Counted from the stretch's first letter, positions 8,885-17,329 are shown. The stretch: 35,574 bases of DNA from an uncultured Actinomycetes bacterium (GCA_903895995.1 CAITVX010000006.1:1-35574), one strand, 5' to 3'. The notes: generated by a model from the sequence alone, not told the origin. A program made the numbers and translations.

Positions 8885-9358
8885 ATGAAACGCAGCCAAT
8901 ATGCCCCGATTGCGATCGGAATTGCCTCTCTTTTTCTCTTGACAAGTTGCGGAGCTAGTGGTCAAGACGCCCCTACTCGAAACATCAAGCAAGTCACTGA
9001 TGGAGTTGAAAAGGATTCAGGTTCAATCTTTGCGCGCAATGTGCTCCTCGTTGCTCAACCTGATGGATCTGCAGTTCTCGTTGGTACTTTCGTGAATGAA
9101 GGAACTCCTGCTGATGTGCTCACTGCAATGAGTATTAACGGGGTTGCACTTACACTTGATAAGCCTTCATATGCACTCACACAAAACAAGCCAGTGATCT
9201 TCTCTGGTGATAGCGCGAATGCTCACGCTGTAATTACAGGACTGAATGCATCAGCTGGCGATCGCGTAAATCTCACGGTCACCTACGGAACCACTCCTGC
9301 AATGACTATGAATGTTCTTGTTCGCGAGAAGGATGCAATCTACGCAAACGTTGGTTAG
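8885..9358 (+). CDS. LpqE-like lipoprotein
   Basis: The 157-residue protein has a lipoprotein signal peptide with lipobox LLTSCG (lipidated Cys at about 22). A beta-rich domain of the copper-chaperone-like type (DUF461/PCuAC-like) follows, recognisable in [24 protein letters not shown] and later strands. It sits divergently next to carD, exactly where lpqE lies in mycobacteria, and is of similar size. The Met/His copper ligands typical of PCuAC are not evident, so metal binding is doubtful and the role remains unknown. It would be anchored on the outer face of the membrane. Confidence 0.7.
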   Translation: MKRSQYAPIAIGIASLFLLTSCGASGQDAPTRNIKQVTDGVEKDSGSIFARNVLLVAQPDGSAVLVGTFVNEGTPADVLTAMSINGVALTLDKPSYALTQNKPVIFSGDSANAHAVITGLNASAGDRVNLTVTYGTTPAMTMNVLVREKDAIYANVG

Positions 9359-9368
9359 TTTCTACTAA

Positions 9369-10055
9369 CTACTCTTCGAACTTGTATCCAAGCCCGCGCA
9401 CAGTCTGAATAAATACTGGCTCTGCTGGATCCACTTCAATCTTGGCGCGTAGGCGTTTGATATGAACATCGAGAGTCTTTGTATCTCCGAAGTAATCGCT
9501 GCCCCAGACACGATCGATCAACTGCGAACGGGTAAGAACTCGACCTGAGTTACGGATTAAGAATTCAAGAAGTTCAAACTCTTTGAGTGGAAGTTGGACT
9601 GCATCGTTATTGACCGTCACCATGTGGCGCTCAACATCCATACGCACAGGACCCGCAGTAAGAATTCCATCAGATCCAGCATCGGTACTGTCATCACCTT
9701 GGCGACGGAGCACTGCGCGAATTCGTGCAACTAACTCTCGAGTTGAATAAGGCTTTGTAACATAATCATCAGCACCGAGCTCAAGGCCAACAACCTTATC
9801 TACCTCAGAATCTTTCGCTGTCAGCATGATCACTGGAACATTCGAACGCTGTCTAATCTGTCGGCAGACTTCAGTTCCAGAGAGCCCAGGCAACATGAGA
9901 TCGAGCAAAATAAGGTCTGCACCGTGACGGTCAAACTCTGCGATGGCACCATCACCGGTATCTGCGACACTGACATCAAATCCCTCGCGTCCCAATAAGT
10001 ATGAGAGCGCATCTGAGAATGATGCTTCGTCTTCGACAACGAGGATCTTGGTCAT
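9369..10055 (-). CDS. regX3: RegX3-type response regulator (OmpR family)
   Basis: The 228-residue protein has a receiver domain (1-120) with acidic pocket EDE and phosphoacceptor Asp at about 52 in LILLDLMLPG, and the conserved Lys in YVTKPYSTREL. The winged-helix DNA-binding domain (about 130-228) contains PLKEFELLEFLIRNSGRVLTR and ends VRGLGYKFEE. Pairing with senX3 (ATGA overlap) and the position near phoU, gpm, ybjN and mshA make it the RegX3 orthologue, the phosphate-starvation regulator. It converges on the LpqE-like gene with a 10-base gap. Confidence 0.9.
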   Translation of the reverse strand: MTKILVVEDEASFSDALSYLLGREGFDVSVADTGDGAIAEFDRHGADLILLDLMLPGLSGTEVCRQIRQRSNVPVIMLTAKDSEVDKVVGLELGADDYVTKPYSTRELVARIRAVLRRQGDDSTDAGSDGILTAGPVRMDVERHMVTVNNDAVQLPLKEFELLEFLIRNSGRVLTRSQLIDRVWGSDYFGDTKTLDVHIKRLRAKIEVDPAEPVFIQTVRGLGYKFEE

Positions 10056-11158
10056 TGCTGTGCCTCCACGGCTTTAAGTGGTGCTGGGTGAGATTGGGTT
10101 GAAAGTGGGAATCGGATTGTGAAGGTACTTCCTGCGCCTTCGACAGACCATACGGAGACATCGCCACCATGATTTGTGGCAACGTGCTTCACGATAGAAA
10201 GCCCAAGGCCTGTTCCGCCTGTGGCACGCGAACGAGCTGCATCTACACGATAGAAACGTTCAAAGATTCGTTCGAGTGAACTCTCTGGAATACCAATACC
10301 CTGATCAGAGACTGATATTTCAGCGATGCCATCGGCAACGCGAAGTGCAACTGCTACTCGAGTTCCTTCAGGGCTGTAGTTAATGGCATTCTCAATGAGA
10401 TTATGTATTGCCATAATGACCTGCTCACGGCTGCCTGCAATCTCAACGCTCTCTGGAACACTTAGGACGACGCTGATATTTCTCGATTCAGCAGAGAGCG
10501 TTGTCTGATCTGAAGCTTCTTTCATCGCCAACGCAAGATCAACAACTTCGCCACTCTTGAGCGGATCTCCATCTTGCAAGCGAGAGAGGTCAATAATCTC
10601 TTGCACTAAACCGGATAGGCGTTGCGCTTCTGATTGCATTCGGTTTGCAAAGCGAGTGATTGCTACTGGGTCATCAGATGCACCGAGTACCGCTTCGGAG
10701 AGAATCGAGAGTGCTCCAATAGGTGTCTTTAATTCATGGGAGATATTCGCAACAAAATCTCTACGAATTGAATCGAGGCGACGCATTTCAGAGTCATCAA
10801 AAATAAGAATCACGATCAATCCGTCGTTACCAATAGGAGTAACACGAACCAATAAATCGTGCGTTCCATCTCCGATTGGGCCGCGAGGTAGCTCCATAGT
10901 GGCCTCTTGTTGCTGCCCAGAACGGCGGACGGCACGCACAAGAGTAAGTAAAGAGTTGTTTAATAGGAATTGGTCTCTTGTTAAATTAAAGGTTGCAATT
11001 CCGGGTGTGGCATAAATAATTGATTCACCTGGGGCCAAAATAAGCGCCTCGGCATCGATACTTTCAATGAGATCGATCAGCGTTGTGGGCAGTGCATCAT
11101 CACCAGAGGTCCTCAGAGTTACAGGATCTACTCGCTTTGTGCGGCTCAACCAGGTCAC
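10052..11158 (-). CDS. senX3: SenX3-type sensor histidine kinase lacking membrane segments
   Basis: The 368-residue kinase has a PAS-like domain (about 30-125), a HisKA domain with the phosphorylated His at about 141 in FVANISHELKTPIGAL, and an ATPase domain with NLIENAINYS, DQGIGIP and GGTGLGLSIVKH. Mycobacterial SenX3 starts with two membrane helices. Here the first 30 residues are polar (MTWLSRTKRVDPV) and no hydrophobic stretch long enough to span a membrane is seen. A TAG stop lies two codons upstream of the GTG, so the missing helices are not an annotation error. TACGAT-N6-GTG gives a leaderless start. It is probably a cytoplasmic kinase sensing phosphate status through PhoU/Pst. Confidence 0.88.
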   Translation of the reverse strand: MTWLSRTKRVDPVTLRTSGDDALPTTLIDLIESIDAEALILAPGESIIYATPGIATFNLTRDQFLLNNSLLTLVRAVRRSGQQQEATMELPRGPIGDGTHDLLVRVTPIGNDGLIVILIFDDSEMRRLDSIRRDFVANISHELKTPIGALSILSEAVLGASDDPVAITRFANRMQSEAQRLSGLVQEIIDLSRLQDGDPLKSGEVVDLALAMKEASDQTTLSAESRNISVVLSVPESVEIAGSREQVIMAIHNLIENAINYSPEGTRVAVALRVADGIAEISVSDQGIGIPESSLERIFERFYRVDAARSRATGGTGLGLSIVKHVATNHGGDVSVWSVEGAGSTFTIRFPLSTQSHPAPLKAVEAQQ

Positions 11159-11164
11159 CCCCTA

Positions 11165-11170
11165 ATCGTA
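11165..11170 (-). promoter_or_regulatory. -10 element of a leaderless promoter (senX3-regX3)
   Basis: TACGAT on the reverse strand, then TAGGGG, then the GTG start at 11158. The spacing is exactly six bases. Confidence 0.6.
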
Positions 11171-11239
11171 GGAGTTCGACTGGTCTTCCCTTTACTCAAA
11201 GGTGCCATTTGAGCTGAAAACACCAAAACTTTGCCTTTT

Positions 11240-11261
11240 ATTCAAGGCTTGTTCACAGATG
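11240..11261 (+). promoter_or_regulatory. Possible PHO box (RegX3/PhoP-type operator)
   Basis: Two 11-base units, ATTCAAGGCTT and GTTCACAGATG, follow each other directly. The second starts with GTTCAC, the half-site of actinobacterial PHO boxes, and the spacing is the expected 11 bases, but the first unit matches only as TTCA. The site lies upstream of the phoU -10 in the senX3-phoU divergent region, where RegX3 autoregulation would be expected. Confidence 0.3.
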
Positions 11262-11287
11262 AATCGGATTGCGGTTAGGTGAGCGGC

Positions 11288-11293
11288 TACCCT
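11288..11293 (+). promoter_or_regulatory. -10 element of a leaderless promoter (phoU)
   Basis: TACCCT, six bases, then the ATG at 11300. This supports the downstream ATG over the GTG at 11279, which would place the promoter inside the coding region. Confidence 0.55.
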
Positions 11294-11299
11294 TGGCCC

Positions 11300-11950
11300 A
11301 TGCGCGACATATTCCACGATGAGCTAGAGGCGATCAACGAAGACCTCCTTCGTATGTGCGGCCTGGTCAAAGAGGCGATGGCCGATGCAACTTCGGCTCT
11401 GCTTAACTCTGATCTCCAATTGGCTGAAAAGGTCATTGCTGCCGATGACGCGATTGATGCGATCCAGCACGACTTAGATAATCGCTCTATTAACTTAATG
11501 GCCCGCCAACAGCCTGTGGCATCTGACCTTCGCAATCTAGTTTCAACTTTACGTATCTCAGCCGATCTTGAACGTATGGGAGACCTTGCTCATCACGTCG
11601 CAAAGACTGCGCGTATGCGTTTCCCAAACTCTGCAGTGCCAGAACTACTAAAGCCTCTCTTCATTGATATGGATCGCACTGCTGCCGCTCTCGTTGAGAA
11701 ACTTTCAACAGTCGTGCAATATAAAGATACTGCTCGTGCGCTTGAGTTAGATAAAGATGATGATGCAATGGATGATCTTCACCGCAAACTCATTGGGGCA
11801 CTTCTCAGTGATGATTGGTCTTTCGGAATTGAAACAGCGATCGATATGACTCTGCTTGGACGTTATTACGAGCGCTTTGGAGACCACGCTGTATCAGTAG
11901 CCAATCGTGTTTACTTCACCGTCACTGGTGAATTTATATCGCGCGATTAA
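11300..11950 (+). CDS. phoU: PhoU phosphate-signalling protein
   Basis: The 216-residue protein consists of two PhoU three-helix repeats. Family features are MRDIFHDELEAINEDLLRMC at the start, ARQQPVASDLRNLVSTLRIS with ADLERMGDLAHHVAK in repeat 1, and GRYYERFGDHAVSVANRV in repeat 2. PhoU links the Pst phosphate transporter to the SenX3/PhoR-type kinase and represses the response when phosphate is plentiful. The ATG at 11300 gives the usual family N-terminus and has a leaderless-type promoter. It is divergent from senX3-regX3 and converges on gpm with a 4-base gap. Confidence 0.92.
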   Translation: MRDIFHDELEAINEDLLRMCGLVKEAMADATSALLNSDLQLAEKVIAADDAIDAIQHDLDNRSINLMARQQPVASDLRNLVSTLRISADLERMGDLAHHVAKTARMRFPNSAVPELLKPLFIDMDRTAAALVEKLSTVVQYKDTARALELDKDDDAMDDLHRKLIGALLSDDWSFGIETAIDMTLLGRYYERFGDHAVSVANRVYFTVTGEFISRD

Positions 11951-11954
11951 TTAC

Positions 11955-12695
11955 TTACTTCTTACCCTGATTTGCAACCGCTTCAATCGCAGCCTTCGCG
12001 GCATCTGGATCTAAATACTCTCCGCCTTTTTTCTTCGGTGTGAAGTCAGCATTTAGTTCATAGAGCAATGGAATACCTGTTGGGATATTGAGCCCTGCAA
12101 TGGCTTCATCGCTGATTCCATCAAGGTGCTTTACCAATGCGCGCAACGAGTTTCCGTGAGCTGTCACTAAGACAGTCCCATGCTCTAGGAGGTCTGGCTT
12201 AATGCTTGAGTCCCAATACGGAAGCATGCGAGTAATAACATCTTTTAAGCACTCGGTTGCGGGCATTGCAGAACCAAGATCGGCATAACGAGGATCTCCT
12301 GCTTGTGAATACTTGTCATGAGAGTCAATAGGTGGAGGCGGCACATCGAATGAACGACGCCATAGCTGGAACTGCTCTTCACCGTATTGCGCGAGAGTCT
12401 CTTTCTTATCTTTACCCTGAAGTGCACCATAGTGGCGCTCATTCAGGCGCCAAGAACGACGTACTGGAATCCAATGGCGATCGCATGAATCAAGTGCGAG
12501 TTGTGATGTATGGATTGCACGGCGCAAGAGGGATGTGTGAAGAACCTCTGGCAATAGGCCGCGGTCAGCTAAGAGTTGGCCCCCACGTTTAGCTTCTGCT
12601 TCACCTGTTGGAGAAAGTCTCACATCGACCCAACCAGTAAAGAGATTGAGTGCGTTCCACTCTGATTCGCCATGGCGTAGAAGTATGAGGTTCAT
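11955..12695 (-). CDS. gpmA: 2,3-bisphosphoglycerate-dependent phosphoglycerate mutase
   Basis: The 246-residue histidine phosphatase-family enzyme interconverts 3- and 2-phosphoglycerate in glycolysis. Key motifs are [12 protein letters not shown] (phosphorylated His), [14 protein letters not shown] and [19 protein letters not shown]. The length is right for the dPGM class. The gene lies between ybjN and the convergent phoU, as gpm1 lies near senX3 in mycobacteria. A TATTCT-N6-ATG upstream suggests its own leaderless transcript although the gap to ybjN is only 14 bases. Confidence 0.94.
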   Translation of the reverse strand: MNLILLRHGESEWNALNLFTGWVDVRLSPTGEAEAKRGGQLLADRGLLPEVLHTSLLRRAIHTSQLALDSCDRHWIPVRRSWRLNERHYGALQGKDKKETLAQYGEEQFQLWRRSFDVPPPPIDSHDKYSQAGDPRYADLGSAMPATECLKDVITRMLPYWDSSIKPDLLEHGTVLVTAHGNSLRALVKHLDGISDEAIAGLNIPTGIPLLYELNADFTPKKKGGEYLDPDAAKAAIEAVANQGKK

Positions 12696-12701
12696 AGGTG
12701 A

Positions 12702-12707
12702 AGAATA
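12702..12707 (-). promoter_or_regulatory. -10 element of a leaderless promoter (gpmA)
   Basis: TATTCT on the reverse strand, then TCACCT, then the gpmA ATG. It lies in the 14-base gap after ybjN. Confidence 0.5.
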
Positions 12708-12709
12708 AC

Positions 12710-13186
12710 TTATATAAGGTGTTCGAATGCCTTTAAATTAGCGAGGGATTCACCACGTGAGACTCTCCATGCCCATTCGCGACGAATAGCTGTTGAAAAT
12801 CCGAGCTCTAAGAGAGGGTTAAAAGATGAATCTGAATATTGAAGCACAGCGCCCAAGATGCGATCGATCTCTTGTTCTGTGACCGCAGTAAGTGGAAGTC
12901 TGCCAACGAGGTAGATATCCCCCAACTCATTGATCGCAAAGGCAACTGAATACATCGAGGCATTCTTTGCCAACAACCATTCGTGAACAGCTGCAATATT
13001 CTCATCTGGTTTACGAATAACGAAGGCGTTGATCCCCAGAGAATGTCCGCCAAGAACGAGAGCGCAATGGGTTTGGAGCTTCTTCTCGCCAGGCAGAGTG
13101 ATTAAAAAAGTATGTGGATTAATCTGTTCTGCATCTAAATCATGTGATGCGATGAACTCTTCAATAACCGCCAGTGGTGAAGCCAT
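12710..13186 (-). CDS. YbjN-domain protein
   Basis: The 158-residue soluble protein resembles the YbjN/T3SS-chaperone-like family: a short helical start, then beta strands around [17 protein letters not shown] and an IYLVGRLPL strand. The family has no firm biochemical role. An equivalent gene (Rv0487 type) follows mshA in mycobacteria, which supports the call. Its ATG shares a base with the mshA stop (TAATG), so the two are translationally coupled. Confidence 0.7.
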   Translation of the reverse strand: MASPLAVIEEFIASHDLDAEQINPHTFLITLPGEKKLQTHCALVLGGHSLGINAFVIRKPDENIAAVHEWLLAKNASMYSVAFAINELGDIYLVGRLPLTAVTEQEIDRILGAVLQYSDSSFNPLLELGFSTAIRREWAWRVSRGESLANLKAFEHLI

Positions 13187-14460
13187 TACTCATTAACCGC
13201 AAAGAGGCTCTTTGGTTTTGGTTGATCGATCGCCCAGTCATAGACCTCGAGGGTGCGACGGGCAGTTGCATCCCATCCAAACTTTGATGCATGGCCGATT
13301 GCACCAAGTGAGAGAGAAATTAACCGCGCAGGATCAGCGAGTAAACGTGAAATAACAGCAGACCAAGCTTTTGGATCATGGCCATCAACTAATGAACCAG
13401 AGATTCCATCTGAGACAGCGGTACGAAGCCCACCAACAGCTGTTGCTACAACAGGTGTTCCGCATGCTTGCGCTTCAAGTGCGACGAGGCCAAAGCTCTC
13501 GGAGTAAGAAGGGACGCAGACGAGATCAGATGCGCGATACCAATTCGGCAGATCTTCACGGGCGATCGCTGGCATAAAGTGAATAACATCTTCAACACCC
13601 AGGAACTTTGAGAGCGCTGCTAATCGTTCAGGTTCGTGTGACCCGGTTCCAGAGGCGCCACCGATAATAACGACTGCAAGTTTTGCGCGAAGATGTGGTG
13701 AGTGAGAGAGCATCTCAGCTGCGGCGCGAAGTAAAACTTCAGGGCCCTTGTGTGGCTGGATGCGACCAACAAAGGTAATCATCTTTGCATCAGGTGCAAT
13801 ATTTAACTCTTTACGAGCAGCTGCTTGGCCATTGCCAGGAGTGAATCGGCTGAGGTCAACGCCAGGAGCCACAACGAAGACGTTATCCGGGCAGGCATCG
13901 TAGAGTGAAACAAGTGATGCTGCCTCTGAATCTGTATTCGCAATGAGCGCAGTCGATGCTGCAACTACTTGAGTCTCACCGATTACGCGAGTATTTGGCT
14001 CTTCATCTTCGCCCTCAGCGAGTGCGAGGTTCTTGACCTTCGCCATTGTGTGCATGGTATGAACTAATGGAATACCAGTGCGCTCTGAGATCATCCAACC
14101 GAGTTGGCCAGAGATCCAATAATGTGAGTGCAGAACATCGTAATAATCAGATGGGAACTTTGAGACTGTGTGCATCATTGATGACGTTAGTGCGCATAGT
14201 TGTGAAGGAAGTTCTTCTTTGGAGATACCTTCATAAGGTCCCGCTTCAAGATGTTTAACCGTTACTCCATCTGCAATCTGCACATCGCGCAGACCAGAAC
14301 GAGTTGCGCGAGTAAAGATATCGACTTCAATACCGGCCTTCGCCATTTGGATGGCGCTCTCAACAACATAAATGTTCATGCCACCTGCATCACCATTGCC
14401 TGCTTGTTCAAGCGGGCTGGTGTGGAGCATGAGCGTTGCGACGCGAGATTGCTTCTTCAT
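13186..14460 (-). CDS. mshA: D-inositol-3-phosphate glycosyltransferase MshA
   Basis: The 424-residue GT-B glycosyltransferase (GT4) transfers GlcNAc from UDP-GlcNAc to inositol-3-phosphate, the first step of mycothiol synthesis. Seen are the N-terminal loop LEQAGNGDAGGMNIYV, SHYWISGQLGWMI, FVGRIQPHKGPEVLL, and the nucleotide-sugar motif PSYSESFGLVALEAQACGTPVVA. The ATG at 14460 is preferred because it precedes the usual MshA N-terminus and lies just after the asparaginase stop at 14468. The longer in-frame start overlaps that gene. No ribosome binding site is obvious. Confidence 0.93.
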   Translation of the reverse strand: MKKQSRVATLMLHTSPLEQAGNGDAGGMNIYVVESAIQMAKAGIEVDIFTRATRSGLRDVQIADGVTVKHLEAGPYEGISKEELPSQLCALTSSMMHTVSKFPSDYYDVLHSHYWISGQLGWMISERTGIPLVHTMHTMAKVKNLALAEGEDEEPNTRVIGETQVVAASTALIANTDSEAASLVSLYDACPDNVFVVAPGVDLSRFTPGNGQAAARKELNIAPDAKMITFVGRIQPHKGPEVLLRAAAEMLSHSPHLRAKLAVVIIGGASGTGSHEPERLAALSKFLGVEDVIHFMPAIAREDLPNWYRASDLVCVPSYSESFGLVALEAQACGTPVVATAVGGLRTAVSDGISGSLVDGHDPKAWSAVISRLLADPARLISLSLGAIGHASKFGWDATARRTLEVYDWAIDQPKPKSLFAVNE

Positions 14461-14467
14461 CAGAGTC

Positions 14468-15400
14468 TTATTGTAGAACTGCTCTGATCTCTCCCACCAC
14501 TTTGCCTCCGCCAAGCACATCTACACGCTCGTCAGGAGCATCAACGCCCCACTCGCGAAGCACTGCGCTCACGACTGGACCACTTGCTCGGTATGAGCCA
14601 TCTGCAAACTTAATAGCGCAAGAACGACCATCAGGCATCGAGAAGACATTGACACCTTCTGCGCCATCCTTCATAAAGAACCCTGGAATTGTCTGCATCA
14701 AACGCGTATGAAGTCGTCCGATTCCACCAGTCATCTCTGGGAATGCTCTGCATGCTGCCATAACTTCTTGATGTACCGGATCTTTAGATAAGGTGAAATT
14801 ATGAACTGCACGCGCTAGTCCAAGAGTTGAAACAGCAAAGAGAGGTGCACCACAACCATCAGCAGCAACATGCTGTAAAGGTTCGCCGGTGAGCGTGACA
14901 ATTTCTTCTGCGATCAATTGTTGAAGTGGATGTGCAGGATCTGTATAGGTATCAGTATCCCAACCAGCAGCAACGCAGGCTGCGATCATGCCAGAGTGCT
15001 TTCCAGAACAGTTCATAGCAAGCTGTGTTGCAGGTTTAAAGCCCCATGCAAGACGCTCTTTCTCATCGATAGGAAATCCTGTTGCGCAGCGAAGTGCTTT
15101 CTCGTCGAGTCCGACAGATGCAAGGATTGAAAGAATTGTTTCGAAGTGATCTGCAGATCCGCTATGTGATGAGCAGACAACAGCTAACTGCTTAGGCGAG
15201 AGCTTTAAACCCGCGCGCACCATGCCAGATGCTTGAAATACTTTGACGGATGATCGTGGAAATATTGGAAGATCCACTGAACCACGAGCACGAAGCACAG
15301 TTCCATCGGCACCGATCTCAACGAGGTGGCCATTATGGATTGATTCAACGACTCCATTGCGAACTAGCTCTGCAAGGAGATCTCCTGTGTTTTTACTCAT
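14468..15400 (-). CDS. Asparaginase (rhizobial AnsA/AspR-like family)
   Basis: The 310-residue protein resembles the thermolabile L-asparaginase family first described in Rhizobium (PF06089 type). Motifs include PRSSVKVFQASGMVRAG, CSSHSGSADH, NCSGKHSGMIAACVAAGW and ADGCGAPLFAVSTLGLARA; the serine-rich SSHSG and CSGKHSG loops form the active site. It would convert asparagine to aspartate and ammonia. The ATG at 15400 (MSKNTGDLLAEL) overlaps the upstream nitrobindin gene by eight bases (ATGAGTAA). The longer reading frame up to 15490 lies inside that gene and is rejected. Confidence 0.85.
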   Translation of the reverse strand: MSKNTGDLLAELVRNGVVESIHNGHLVEIGADGTVLRARGSVDLPIFPRSSVKVFQASGMVRAGLKLSPKQLAVVCSSHSGSADHFETILSILASVGLDEKALRCATGFPIDEKERLAWGFKPATQLAMNCSGKHSGMIAACVAAGWDTDTYTDPAHPLQQLIAEEIVTLTGEPLQHVAADGCGAPLFAVSTLGLARAVHNFTLSKDPVHQEVMAACRAFPEMTGGIGRLHTRLMQTIPGFFMKDGAEGVNVFSMPDGRSCAIKFADGSYRASGPVVSAVLREWGVDAPDERVDVLGGGKVVGEIRAVLQ

Positions 15401-15896
15401 TGACTTGCCTCTCGAGTGATGACCAGATGTGGGCTTGAATTGTCTGTCCCTCGGCCGCCATGTCATAGGCGAAGAAGAGTTGTCCTTCAACTAATCCGTA
15501 GAGTCGTTGTCCTGCTGTCACAATTTTTGCCAAAGGTGCCGAATAGCCACGATCCATAGCGAGTTGGATCTTCGGTCCATCGTGAACACCGACCCAACCT
15601 TCAGAGATTCCAGTGTTATGTGCGAGAACAACCTCTAAAACCTTATTTGGCTTGGGGCGCCAGAACCCGACTTCGGATGCAGCTGGACGAATGATCTCGT
15701 TGTTATCGTCGATGATCCAACTACGTGAGTAATAATTTAAGAAGTTGCGGCCATCGTGATTAAAAGTTACCTCTTGTGCAAATTGGAAAGGTTCGATTCC
15801 AGGGTATTCACCCGATCCTTTTCCGCGCCAGGTGCCAACCATCCATGCGAGTGGGTAGAGATCTTCATGAAGACCTTCAGGGATTGTGAATGCCAT
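15393..15896 (-). CDS. Nitrobindin-like heme protein (peroxynitrite isomerase family)
   Basis: The 167-residue beta-barrel protein matches the nitrobindin/THAP4-like family (DUF1794). The hallmark GTWRGKGSGEYP lies at about residues 21-32, and the C-terminal QAHIWSSLERQ supplies the histidine that binds heme iron. Characterised members bind ferric heme and scavenge peroxynitrite or NO. It follows a small membrane peptide gene with TAATG overlap and overlaps the asparaginase gene downstream. With mshA in the same run, a nitrosative/oxidative stress role is plausible but is inference. Confidence 0.82.
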   Translation of the reverse strand: MAFTIPEGLHEDLYPLAWMVGTWRGKGSGEYPGIEPFQFAQEVTFNHDGRNFLNYYSRSWIIDDNNEIIRPAASEVGFWRPKPNKVLEVVLAHNTGISEGWVGVHDGPKIQLAMDRGYSAPLAKIVTAGQRLYGLVEGQLFFAYDMAAEGQTIQAHIWSSLERQVNE

Positions 15897-16015
15897 TAGT
15901 TCTGATCCTTTTCAGCCTTGAAATTGCGTCTCATTCCACGAACCCCCCATACGATCATGGTGGCCCCGAATCCAAAGGTGGCAGCGATTAAGAGCACGCT
16001 CGTCACTGTCACCAC
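15896..16015 (-). CDS. 39-residue single-pass membrane peptide
   Basis: A short reading frame begins at a GTG at 16015 and stops at 15896, sharing a base with the nitrobindin ATG (TAATG). It encodes a hydrophobic helix (VTSVLLIAATFGFGATMIVW) followed by a basic, polar tail (GVRGMRRNFKAEKDQN), so a one-pass membrane protein with the tail inside. The GTG is preceded by TAGGCT-N6, the recurring leaderless promoter pattern. Translational coupling plus a promoter make it a real gene rather than chance. No family recognised. Confidence 0.6.
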   Translation of the reverse strand: MVTVTSVLLIAATFGFGATMIVWGVRGMRRNFKAEKDQN

Positions 16016-16021
16016 GTCGGT

Positions 16022-16027
16022 AGCCTA
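16022..16027 (-). promoter_or_regulatory. -10 element of a leaderless promoter (small membrane peptide operon)
   Basis: TAGGCT on the reverse strand, then ACCGAC, then the GTG at 16015. It would drive the peptide, nitrobindin and asparaginase genes, perhaps also mshA and ybjN. Confidence 0.5.
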
Positions 16028-16045
16028 CCGAAGATACGAGTCGAA

Positions 16046-16051
16046 TAAGAT
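16046..16051 (+). promoter_or_regulatory. -10 element of a leaderless promoter (DsrE-like gene)
   Basis: TAAGAT, six bases, then the ATG at 16058. It is divergent from the promoter at 16022-16027. Confidence 0.6.
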
Positions 16052-16057
16052 ACGAGC

Positions 16058-16420
16058 ATGCGCAGAAAGCTCGTGATTAAGGTTCTCAGTGGTTTTACCG
16101 ACCCCGAGAGAACTGCTCAGGCATTCACCGTTGCTTCAACTGCGGTCGCTGCTGGGGTTGAGGTCTCTTTGTGGCTCACCAGCGATGCATCTGACTTTGC
16201 ACTACCGGGCAAGGCAGAAGATTTCTCACTTCCCCATGCAGCACCACTGGGAGATCTTTTACAGACAATTCTTGCAAGCGGATCAATAACTCTCTGTACT
16301 CAATGTGCACAGAGACGCGGGATTACAGCAGATCAGGTCATTCCTGGAATCACTATTAAAGGCGCTGCATCATTTGTTGAAGAGATTATGGAAGATAACG
16401 TTCAGGCGCTCGTCTACTAG
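16058..16420 (+). CDS. DsrE/DsrF-like family protein
   Basis: The 120-residue protein has the alternating strand/helix pattern of the DsrE-like fold: KLVIKVLSGFTDPERTAQAF, then VASTAVAAGVEVSLWLTSDA, and a conserved cysteine region LCTQCAQRRGI near residue 85. DsrE-like proteins act in sulfur transfer or as small peroxiredoxin-like proteins. Two cysteines three residues apart suggest redox or sulfur chemistry, but the substrate cannot be told. It ends directly against the convergent ygfZ stop, with no spacer. Confidence 0.65.
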   Translation: MRRKLVIKVLSGFTDPERTAQAFTVASTAVAAGVEVSLWLTSDASDFALPGKAEDFSLPHAAPLGDLLQTILASGSITLCTQCAQRRGITADQVIPGITIKGAASFVEEIMEDNVQALVY

Positions 16421-17329
16421 TCACTCAGCGGCGACTATCAACTCTTGAGTCGCTGGGACTCCATCCACCATTAATACATCTGTGAGGGGCGTAGTACGAC
16501 GAATCACAGCAAGTGCGATCGGTCCAAGTTCATAATGGCGAGCAAGAGTTCCGATGTAGCCCACTTCTTTCTCACCTGAAAAGATCTTCGCCCCAGTAAC
16601 TGGATAATGAACCATCGATCCATCCAAATGTAAGAGAACTAATCTGCGCGGAGGATGACCGAGGTTAAATACCTTTGCGACCGTCTCTTGGCCTGGATAA
16701 CAGCCTTTCTTCATGTGGACTGCGCCATTGAGAAATCCAAGCTCATTCGGAATTGATTTGTGATCTGTTTCAAAGAGAATGCGAGCGCGATGCGCTGCAA
16801 CTCGCTCTGCCTCAAGAGCCCATGTACCAACTTGGGTATGCACTGCTGCAAAAGCTTGCAATACATCTGTTAATTCATTGCGCGGAATAATCGCGTAAGG
16901 CCCACCAACTTCATCATGTGCGCCCGGTGCACGAACGACTGCATGTGTTGCACTCGCTGATTGTGGATCCACCTTGAGCATAAAGACCATGCGTTGTAAG
17001 AAGGTAAGGAGCTCTGTTTCCTTCTCTTTTTCAGTGTGTAGCCAGACCGTTTCACCATCATCGACCGCGAAGAATTGATGGGTGATATGTCCCTGGGCAT
17101 TAAGGATGAGCGATTCAACCCATTGGCCAGGTTGTAGCTTTGCGAATTCTTGAGTGCATAAATCGTTGAGCCAGGTAAGTCGATCCGCGCCTGTGACAGT
17201 TAAAACTGCGCGATGTGAGAGATCTGCGAATGCAGTACCAGCAACAAGGGCACGTTGTTCTTGATTGGGTTCACCGAAATGCCAGATAGCTCCCTTGTCA
17301 GGGCCTTCTTCAACAAGGACTGCGCTCAT
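16421..17329 (-). CDS. ygfZ: YgfZ-type folate-binding protein (Fe-S cluster repair)
   Basis: The 302-residue protein is related to the GcvT aminomethyltransferase fold. It carries the diagnostic YgfZ motif KKGCYPGQET with Cys at about 210. In E. coli YgfZ uses folate to help assemble or repair Fe-S enzymes, and that Cys is essential. The N-terminus has FADLSHRAVLTVTGADRLTWLNDL, typical of the GcvT-like fold. The start is fixed by TACACT-N6-ATG immediately after the upstream fur-family stop. Actinobacterial genomes often place ygfZ beside fur and dsrE-like genes. Confidence 0.9.
   Translation of the reverse strand: MSAVLVEEGPDKGAIWHFGEPNQEQRALVAGTAFADLSHRAVLTVTGADRLTWLNDLCTQEFAKLQPGQWVESLILNAQGHITHQFFAVDDGETVWLHTEKEKETELLTFLQRMVFMLKVDPQSASATHAVVRAPGAHDEVGGPYAIIPRNELTDVLQAFAAVHTQVGTWALEAERVAAHRARILFETDHKSIPNELGFLNGAVHMKKGCYPGQETVAKVFNLGHPPRRLVLLHLDGSMVHYPVTGAKIFSGEKEVGYIGTLARHYELGPIALAVIRRTTPLTDVLMVDGVPATQELIVAAE

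Noticed and set aside
10557-11015. 152-codon forward ORF
   Set aside because: It lies antisense inside senX3, has shadow-frame composition and no start signal.
11279-11299. Upstream GTG start for phoU
   Set aside because: The -10 box at 11288-11293 would lie inside the coding region, and family members start at the MRD equivalent at 11300.
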